A stretch of DNA of 64,000 bases from Taxillus chinensis. Taxonomy: Eukaryota > Streptophyta > Magnoliopsida > Santalales > Loranthaceae. A program made the position numbers and the translations under genes. The notes under the pieces are model-generated. The model was not told the origin of the DNA and ran no database searches. It was given only the letters and a program-made list of their open reading frames with translations. This document shows, one piece after another, positions 57,964-64,000 of the stretch (the first letter of the stretch is position 1; every line of letters begins with the position of its first letter). The stretch spans positions 1-64,000 of the forward strand of contig JAKCVP010000022.1 in NCBI GenBank assembly GCA_023512835.1, read 5' to 3'.

Positions 57964-58997
57964 GCTGTGCGAAACACCGATGCGTGTTCTGGTGTAAAGA
58001 CTAGTCGTGTACGTGGGAGTGGGTGCAGTCAAAATTGGGCGAGCAGATGTAATTGCGTAGCTGCTGTAGTTCCCAATTGCTATCCGCACGAGCGAAAAAA
58101 AGTTCGGCGTCAAGACTGCATGTGGTCTGTGCGCGGGGAATGGTTTTACCGGGGCCGTGGAGGGCGTTGAAACTTGAGGCACTCGTGGCAGTGTCGCTTC
58201 TTGGATTTTCACTGCTGGCTTGCGTTTATTCGTAGTGTTGCTCACTGACCTCACACTGGGAGAGCGACCGATGAGTGTTATTTTGTGTATTTACGGTTCG
58301 TTGGCGAGTCCCTGTTTGGCATCAGCACCGTACAATGTGTCCAAGTATCTGTCGTGAGCACAAACGTCATCCCTGCAAAGTGTTGGAAGCGACGTGATTC
58401 TGAGCAATTTTCAAGACTCGTAGAGATTGTCATTGTCGAATTAAGGATCTCAATTCATGCGGGCAAGCATCTGCTTAATCATTCTGAACTTCTAAAGCCT
58501 TTTGACGCACTGGATCGCGACATGCACGGGCTGAGGACTCTCAAAGAGCCTGTTGTGCAGTGGTCGGTCATACGGACTTTCGGATTCCCATCAATGTCCG
58601 CTGAACCGCATGCCCTTGCGGTCCCCACCATAACTCCGTCTCTTCGCAGGAACATTGTGATCAATCTGTCTACGAATGCGTCTGATGCCATGAACATGAT
58701 GTTTACGAACCACTGACCAGGTCGCGCTTTGTAAAGCGTCAGGTAAGCCATCTACGTTGCCCATAGTGAGACGTAAACCCGCAGTGTCTATATAAGATGC
58801 GAAGACCGTCCGCGAAGCAGCAGGAGTCCACGTAGCAACATCCTGGACGTACAACCCGCAGATACCGGTTGTGCTACGCTTCATACAAGGAAACGGCCTT
58901 CGACGAGAGCCTGTGAAACCAGCTTGATAAACCGTCTACCTGCCTACACCAGGACCACTTCACCTCGCCATCAACGCCTAACCACGAAGCCGCAACC
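57964..58997. promoter_or_regulatory. Divergent promoter region of EBP2 and the SDR gene
   Basis: About 1 kb separates two divergent starts. The final 100 bases before the SDR ATG are C-rich. A 143-codon plus-strand frame at 58285 has no family similarity and is not called. Confidence 0.5.
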
Positions 58998-59933
58998 ATG
59001 CCCTATCAAAAGGAAACCTACAACCTCGACCTCTCCTCTCTTCCCGGTTTATCAAACAAAGTCATCCTCGTGACAGGCGGCACAGCAGGTCTAGGCCAAA
59101 GCACAATCCGCATCCTAGCCTCCCAACCGCAGCCACCAGCACACATCATCTTCTCCGGCCGCAGCACGCAGCGCGCCAACGCCCTCATCACCTCCCTTGC
59201 CTCTGCGCACCCCAGCGTCAAAGTAACCTTTGTCCCGTGCGATCTCGCGTCATTCCAATCCATCAACACCGCGGCGAAGCTCGTCCTCGCGGCCACGGAC
59301 AGACTAGATGCATTCCTCGGTATAGCGGGCGTCATGTGCGCCAATGGCCAAACGGCCCAGGGCTATGAAATACATCTGGGCACTAATCATGTCGGCCATG
59401 CGCTGCTGCTCAAACATTTGATCCCTCTCCTCTCTGCTACGGCGAGAAGTTCACCTGCCGTCGCGCCGCCGCGCATCATCCTCTACACGTCAGAAGCAAT
59501 GCTCTTAGCCCCAACGATAGATTTGACGCAAGCCCGCGCATCGCACGCAGATGCATTCTTCAACAATTGGCGCTTGTACGCTCAGTCTAAGCTGGCGACT
59601 ATCCTCTACGTGCGCGGCCTGGCGGTGCATTATCCCGAGTTGACGAGTGTAGCGGTGCACCCGGGTGTCATCATGACTGATTTAGTCACGGGCTTGGACT
59701 GGCGGTATCGCTGGTTCGTTTGGTTGAATACGATTGGGAAGAGGGTTAGTGAGGATCAGGGAGCGATGAATGGTCTTTGGGCGCTGACTGCTGATGAGAA
59801 GAGTGTGAAGAAGGGTGGGTATTATGTTCCTACTGGCATCGTGGGGAATGAGAGTGCTGCATCTGGGGACGAGGAGCTTGCGGGACGCTTGTGGGAATGG
59901 ACGCAGCGGGAGTTGGAGGGGGAGAAGATGTAG
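58998..59933 (+). CDS. Short-chain dehydrogenase/reductase
   Basis: An intronless 311-aa frame. The Rossmann motif TGGTAGLG (about 26-33) and the catalytic Tyr194-x3-Lys198 (YAQSK) with Ser165 (LYTSEA) define a classical SDR. The usual NNAG is GIAG here, a common variant in this subgroup. HPGVIMTDL after the active site and the C-terminal WALTADEKSVKKGGYYVP resemble fungal retinol-dehydrogenase/WW-oxidoreductase-like SDRs. Substrate is not known and there is no membrane anchor. The first two thirds of the gene are C-rich on the coding strand; from about 59650 it becomes G-rich. Confidence 0.92.
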   Translation: MPYQKETYNLDLSSLPGLSNKVILVTGGTAGLGQSTIRILASQPQPPAHIIFSGRSTQRANALITSLASAHPSVKVTFVPCDLASFQSINTAAKLVLAATDRLDAFLGIAGVMCANGQTAQGYEIHLGTNHVGHALLLKHLIPLLSATARSSPAVAPPRIILYTSEAMLLAPTIDLTQARASHADAFFNNWRLYAQSKLATILYVRGLAVHYPELTSVAVHPGVIMTDLVTGLDWRYRWFVWLNTIGKRVSEDQGAMNGLWALTADEKSVKKGGYYVPTGIVGNESAASGDEELAGRLWEWTQRELEGEKM

Positions 59934-60043
59934 AATGTAGGCTGGTATGATTTTGTTCGATGTCATGTACGAAGATACACACGTCACTCCCCGCTTCTCT
60001 AATCTTACAAGTGCTGGCGGTACAGGTTTTCTACAACAGAGTG

Positions 60044-60934
60044 TCAAAGACTAGCGTCGTTCAGACCATTGCTCAGCCACCTGATCCCCTTTCCAGGCAC
60101 AGAGGCAGCCACCACACGCCCTCGAATCAGCGCAAGAGGAATAGCACCAAAGTCCCGACTATCTCGACTCATCTCGAGATTATCCCCTTCAACCCAGCAA
60201 TGCCCCTCCGGCACCCTCGCCATCCAATGCTCTCTCCCTCTGACCGCCGCGCGCCGAGCTCTAATCTCTCGTCTCGTGAGCCCGCCCAGCGTCTGCCCTT
60301 CTTCCAAATCCACCTCTTGCTCTCCGTACACCATTTCTATCCCATCGGGCGGTGTATCCCGCAGCACGAAATCGCCCGGCATCCCAATGACCCGCTTGAT
60401 GCTCCTGTACCCGTCGCGCATAGGATTATCAAACGAGACGACGTCCCCCACTTTAATCCAGCGGCCCCGGCGATGCAAGCGCGAAATAAGCACGCGGTCA
60501 TAAGTGTGCTCTATCGTCGGCAGCATCGACGGGCCTAGAGTGAAATGCACCGAAACCACGTACTTCGCGCACAAGTGCAGCAGCGCAAACGCATTAGCAC
60601 AGATGAGAATTACTCTCCTCCAGAACTGCAGATCAGTCGCTGTGTTGAGCGACACGCGCAGCACCCTGTAGATCAAAGGGCTGCCGGCCGACGCGGAGCT
60701 GAGACCTGAGGGTGCATGTCGCGCGTGGTTGCCTGGCTGTGTCTGACTCGTTTCGCGTGTTCGCGGCGGGTAAACCTGAGGCTTCGGGGCTTTGCTCGCG
60801 TGCGCGCGTATAGATGTAGGCTTGAAGCCCGAGGTGAATGGAAGCTTCGGTAAGCGTGCGAGTGAGGCGGAAGCAAAGGCGATGGGTTTGGGTATCGCCC
60901 TTGATGCAAGAGTGCTCATCACATGGCAGGGCAT
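60044..60934 (-). CDS. Mitochondrial inner-membrane peptidase, IMP type (S26)
   Basis: From the first in-frame ATG at 60934 the product is 296 aa (60919 is an alternative). The first 90 residues are basic, Ser/Arg-rich and free of acidic residues until position 61, which fits a mitochondrial presequence. A membrane segment (about 105-125) precedes FTLGPSMLPTIEHTYDRV with the catalytic Ser136; Lys180 in RSIKRVIGMPGD is the general base. GHCWVEGDN and SRDFGAIPLALIRGRV are the conserved C-terminal boxes. These enzymes remove the inner-membrane sorting signals of intermembrane-space proteins. IMP1 versus IMP2 cannot be settled by eye. The frame stays open beyond 60934, but without another ATG. 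Confidence 0.9.
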   Translation of the reverse strand: MPCHVMSTLASRAIPKPIAFASASLARLPKLPFTSGFKPTSIRAHASKAPKPQVYPPRTRETSQTQPGNHARHAPSGLSSASAGSPLIYRVLRVSLNTATDLQFWRRVILICANAFALLHLCAKYVVSVHFTLGPSMLPTIEHTYDRVLISRLHRRGRWIKVGDVVSFDNPMRDGYRSIKRVIGMPGDFVLRDTPPDGIEMVYGEQEVDLEEGQTLGGLTRREIRARRAAVRGREHWMARVPEGHCWVEGDNLEMSRDSRDFGAIPLALIRGRVVAASVPGKGIRWLSNGLNDASL

Positions 60935-61317
60935 TGGGGTCCAATCACCATTTCTGGCAGGCTGGACTGAAGTCTGTATAAAAGGCAAAGGAAGAGTTCC
61001 TTGTGCGCAGGGCGTCGCGAAGACCAAAGATACTGAAAGGCGTAGAAGTTGCTGTGCTGCAGCAGCAGCAAGAAAGAGAGCTAGGAATCCACCTGCAGCC
61101 CGGCGATGGATGAGATAAGATGGCACAATGGCCTCCACTACAATCTGCCGCTGCAGATCTCGGCGTCACCTTACCCCGCGGTGTTGCACTTTCCAATCAA
61201 TGGGACATTGCGGGACCGCTCAACAATGGCCTCCTCATTCCCATCTGCCACGGCCCCATTCTCGAGTTCCCTTCCTGCAGTCTCTGGGAAGGAACAAGTC
61301 CGCATCTGCAGCTCGTC
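60935..61317. promoter_or_regulatory. Divergent promoter of IMP-type peptidase and HEM3
   Basis: If both genes start at the chosen ATGs, a 383-bp region separates them. It has no stop in the HEM3 frame from 61120, so it may also encode an N-terminal extension of HEM3. Confidence 0.5.
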
Positions 61318-62511
61318 ATGGCCGCCATAGACCCTTCAGCCGGCACCTCGCTGCCAGAATCCATCCCTGCCTCTGTGCCCTCCAGCACCGGCCAGCCGAG
61401 CGCAGTGCTCAATGTCGGCACACGCAAATCACTCCTAGCCCGCGTCCAGACGGATCTAGTCGTCGCATCGCTCAAGCGCCTGAACCCAAGCCTGGAAACG
61501 CACATTGAAGCCATCTCGACAATGGGCGATAAGAACCAGGTCACTGCGCTGCACGCCTTTGACGCCAAATCCCTCTGGACCTTTGAGCTCGAAGCCATGC
61601 TGGAAAAGGGCGAAGTCGACATCATTGTGCATTCGCTGAAAGATATCCCTACACAATTGGCGCCGGAGTTTACCATTGGCGCCGTCACGCAGCGGGAGGA
61701 TGCGCGCGATGCACTGGTCCTGCATCCTAAGCTGCCTGCCAGCACGACGCTGAGCGATTTACCGGACAATGCGACTATCGGGACTAGCTCCGTGCGCAGG
61801 TCAGCGCAGCTCAAGAGGCTGTATCCACACCTGCGCTTCCAGAGCGTACGCGGTAACGTGGGCACGCGTCTCAAGAAGCTCGACGAGAGCGACCTGGAGA
61901 TGAGCAGTAAAGAGGAGGGCAGCAGCGGTACGAAGCAAGGGAATGCAGAGACAGTCACTGAAGACGCGGTAGAGGGCGCGCAAGTACACTACTCGGCGCT
62001 GATTCTCGCGGCCGCAGGTCTAAACAGGCTCGATCTTGGCGGGAGGATCAATAGACTGTTCTCTTCGCAGGTCGAGGAGCAGACGAGAGAAGGCACGAAG
62101 AAGAAGGGTATGCTGCATGCCGTTGGCCAGGGCGCACTGGGTGTGCAGGTCAGGGCCAACGACACGAGGATCATCGAGCTCTTGAAGCCGCTGAACCACA
62201 TCCCTACGCGGCTGGCGACCATGGCAGAGCGAAACTTGATGAGAACTCTGGAGGGAGGATGCTCGGTTCCAATTGGGGTGGAGACGGATTGGAATGCAGG
62301 GCCTGATACGCTGACCATGCGCGCAATCGTGGTCTCGCTTGATGGTCTCCGAGCGGTCGAAGCTGAGGTGGTGAGGAAGATTGTCACCGACGACGAGGCT
62401 TTGCAGCTCGGCTTTGACATTGCAGCTGTGCTAGTGGACAAGGGCGCAAAGGACATCCTTCAGGAAATTACGCTCAACCGCAAAATCATCGGCCAAGATG
62501 ATGGAGCCTAA
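61318..62511 (+). CDS. HEM3: Porphobilinogen deaminase (hydroxymethylbilane synthase)
   Basis: From the ATG at 61318, in a good context (GTCATGGCC), the product is 397 aa; an upstream in-frame ATG at 61120 would add 66 residues. Motifs: LNVGTRKSLLARVQT (substrate-binding Arg), DIIVHSLKDIP with the catalytic Asp, IGTSSVRRSAQLK, RGNVGTRLKKL, and EGGCSVPIG with Cys315, the residue that binds the dipyrromethane cofactor. It condenses four porphobilinogens into hydroxymethylbilane, the third step of haem synthesis, in the cytosol. A polar 30-residue stretch (about 191-221) rich in Ser, Glu and Gly interrupts the region after the LKKLDESD segment, a loop longer than the compact enzyme core. Start choice is inference. 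Confidence 0.95.
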   Translation: MAAIDPSAGTSLPESIPASVPSSTGQPSAVLNVGTRKSLLARVQTDLVVASLKRLNPSLETHIEAISTMGDKNQVTALHAFDAKSLWTFELEAMLEKGEVDIIVHSLKDIPTQLAPEFTIGAVTQREDARDALVLHPKLPASTTLSDLPDNATIGTSSVRRSAQLKRLYPHLRFQSVRGNVGTRLKKLDESDLEMSSKEEGSSGTKQGNAETVTEDAVEGAQVHYSALILAAAGLNRLDLGGRINRLFSSQVEEQTREGTKKKGMLHAVGQGALGVQVRANDTRIIELLKPLNHIPTRLATMAERNLMRTLEGGCSVPIGVETDWNAGPDTLTMRAIVVSLDGLRAVEAEVVRKIVTDDEALQLGFDIAAVLVDKGAKDILQEITLNRKIIGQDDGA

Positions 62512-62870
62512 AGCACTTTGTGGGACGGACCCAGGAATAGGTAGAGACTGCAATACTGTATATACTTCAAGAATTGTCGCAAATACGTTCTAGACCTGCA
62601 TTGGGTTGATATGCAACCTCAATCTATGCACCATGCAAGGTGTGAGCGTCGCTTGCAACGACACCTATGTACATTCCGCCCAAGGATGCCCAATGTTACG
62701 AGTATGGAAAAAGTCTCGCACTCCGACACGTTTCTGCTTTCCCCGCTGTCATCATTCGTAGATCATCGTACCCTAGCATGGCATACAGTGATTTGGAATG
62801 CGTGCTGGTCGACCCCTGTGTGAACAGCCCCAAACGCCTTGCTGAATTTGCAATTTTGAAAAATGGTCAA
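62512..62870. other. Convergent 3' flanks of HEM3 and the arrestin gene
   Basis: No gene or other feature is seen. Confidence 0.5.
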
Positions 62871-64000
62871 TCAGTTGCTAACTGGGACCCAGGAGCGTGG
62901 AATATCCATGCTTCGATTCACGCGGCTACCAGGAGTCAGGGGTACCCTGACTCGTGACCGACTGCTGCTTGAGCGCTCTTCGTCAGAGCTGCCCTCATCG
63001 TACGTGTCAGCCAAGCGGCTGAAGTAGTCGCTCAGTCCCGAGTTGGGACTAGCAATGTCATTGTACTCTGGAGGTGGTGTGACCAATGCAGGAGGAGGCG
63101 CCTCGTCTTCAAACGCAGGCGGATTGAAAGAAGGCGCTCGCAACATGTGAATTGGTCTTTGGACAGCGGGTGTGTTGCTGTGCACGTGTGCGGCTTGTGG
63201 CCGAGCAAGCCCAATGTTCGACCCCTCACTAGAGTTGCCGTTGATGGAGTTGAGCGTGGGCAGATACGTTGGTGAAACCCTGCGAGTAGGTGCACCAGGG
63301 CAGGCGCAGCTTGGCATGTCAGCCCCGCCAGCAGGTGCAGATTCGGGAGATGTGTACGCCGGCAGTGAAGTGTTTGCTGCAGTGGCTTTGCATGAGAGAA
63401 TGTGGAAAGGAGAGTCAATGGAAATCTCAAAGTGGCGACGCTTGGTCGGGTCGTTGGCGTCTGGTTTTGACAGACGCATCACGATCTTGATCCAATGGTG
63501 GACTTGAATGTTTTGGTATGTTGTGTCGAAATGTAGTTTGGCCATCTTTTCCTTGTCTGTGGCCTGTGAGCAGCCAGGCAATTGAACGTTGAACTCCATC
63601 TCAGTGGGCCCGACGTTTGCCTCGCCCTCCAAACGACCCAACAAGTTTGTCTGGTCGCTGGTGCTGACCTCTTCACCGCGCGCTGCAGCTTCTCGTTGGT
63701 CGTAAGCAACGCCGCCGCCGGCGGTCACGCGCATCGTGCTACCTGGAAAGGTGGACGTGAATGGGCTGTCGGCTCTCTTCTCCAAAAGCAAAACTTTTCG
63801 GGTTGGTTCCATCCGGTGTACTCGCTTGTTGCTACAAAAGTACTCAGTGTTCTCTGTGACGAAAACCTTGATGCGATGACATTGCACCTTGGCCAGGGGA
63901 GTCAACTTGAATGCAATTGGCACTTTTGCACCCAGCGGGAACGACTTTCCGGATATGACAATGTCGTAGTGCAGTTGGTCCTCCCAGTTCCTGCTGATGG
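62871..64000 (-). CDS. Alpha-arrestin (arrestin-related trafficking adaptor), C-terminal part
   Basis: The open frame runs off the right edge, so the N-terminal arrestin domain lies outside the window; about 376 residues are visible. It starts in the arrestin_C fold (WEDQLHYDIVISGKSFPLG, then KVQCHRIKVFVTENTEYFC) and ends the domain with HFEISIDSPFHILSCKATAANTSLP, a family signature, with LPAY immediately after. The tail is Ser/Pro-rich and carries a PPPEYND motif, a PY ligand for Rsp5/HulA-type HECT ubiquitin ligases. Such adaptors direct ubiquitination and endocytosis of plasma-membrane transporters (Rod1/ART4, CreD). Which permeases it serves is unknown. Confidence 0.9.
   Translation of the reverse strand, partial: ISRNWEDQLHYDIVISGKSFPLGAKVPIAFKLTPLAKVQCHRIKVFVTENTEYFCSNKRVHRMEPTRKVLLLEKRADSPFTSTFPGSTMRVTAGGGVAYDQREAAARGEEVSTSDQTNLLGRLEGEANVGPTEMEFNVQLPGCSQATDKEKMAKLHFDTTYQNIQVHHWIKIVMRLSKPDANDPTKRRHFEISIDSPFHILSCKATAANTSLPAYTSPESAPAGGADMPSCACPGAPTRRVSPTYLPTLNSINGNSSEGSNIGLARPQAAHVHSNTPAVQRPIHMLRAPSFNPPAFEDEAPPPALVTPPPEYNDIASPNSGLSDYFSRLADTYDEGSSDEERSSSSRSRVRVPLTPGSRVNRSMDIPRSWVPVSN

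Noticed and set aside
1..64000. Transposons, CRISPR arrays, rRNA genes and RIP-degraded tracts
   Set aside because: No terminal repeats, transposase or reverse-transcriptase motifs, spaced repeats, rRNA-like sequence or long TA-rich mutated blocks were seen.

Overview
The window is nuclear DNA from a filamentous ascomycete (Pezizomycotina), most likely a Dothideomycete. The evidence is short spliceosomal introns (mostly 43-75 nt, GTRNGT donors, CTAAC/CTGAC-like branch sites), fungus-specific families (LCCL membrane protein, DUF1996, Tri12-type MFS, Zn2Cys6 factor, Trk with a long hydrophilic loop), and moderately GC-rich DNA with roomy intergenic regions. The class assignment is inference; no rRNA, tRNA, transposon, CRISPR array or bacterial operon was seen. 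Twenty-two protein-coding genes are supported, one of them cut by the right edge. Exon junctions were worked out by hand from frame, splice signals and family similarity.

Layout. 1-11 kb: secreted DUF1996 protein (-), Aro8-type PLP aminotransferase (-), LCCL-domain polytopic membrane protein (+), unrecognised disordered protein (+). 11-31 kb: five transporters interrupted by one unknown gene: Mep/Amt ammonium transporter (+), full-length ABCC exporter (+), Tri12-like MFS (+), unknown acidic protein (-), DHA1-like MFS (-), Trk potassium transporter (-). 31-39 kb: SnoaL/NTF2-fold protein (-), triosephosphate-isomerase paralogue (-), RpiB-type sugar-phosphate isomerase (-), divergent dihydroxyacetone-kinase family gene (+), SAM methyltransferase (-). 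39-50 kb: housekeeping XRN1 exoribonuclease (+), SPC3 signal-peptidase subunit (+, with an apparent frame break), Zn2Cys6 transcription factor (-). About 7.3 kb with no recognisable gene follows (49.3-56.6 kb). 56-64 kb: EBP2 ribosome-biogenesis factor (-), SDR oxidoreductase (+), IMP-type mitochondrial inner-membrane peptidase (-) divergent from HEM3 porphobilinogen deaminase (+), and the C-terminal part of an alpha-arrestin (-).

The best candidate for a coherent system is the trio at 33.5-37.7 kb. A TIM-like isomerase with a non-canonical active-site environment, an RpiB-type isomerase and a DhaK/DhaL-fused kinase are the set expected for ATP-dependent phosphorylation of erythrulose and two-step isomerisation to D-erythrose 4-phosphate, as in bacterial Ler/Der and EryH/EryI pathways and the EYK1/EYI1/EYI2 genes of Yarrowia. 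No erythritol dehydrogenase or pathway regulator is visible here. Other points worth following are a coding-strand C-rich to G-rich switch inside several genes, the SPC3 frame break at the same place as one such switch, a GC-AG intron in the ammonium transporter, and the large gene-free leader of the Zn2Cys6 gene.
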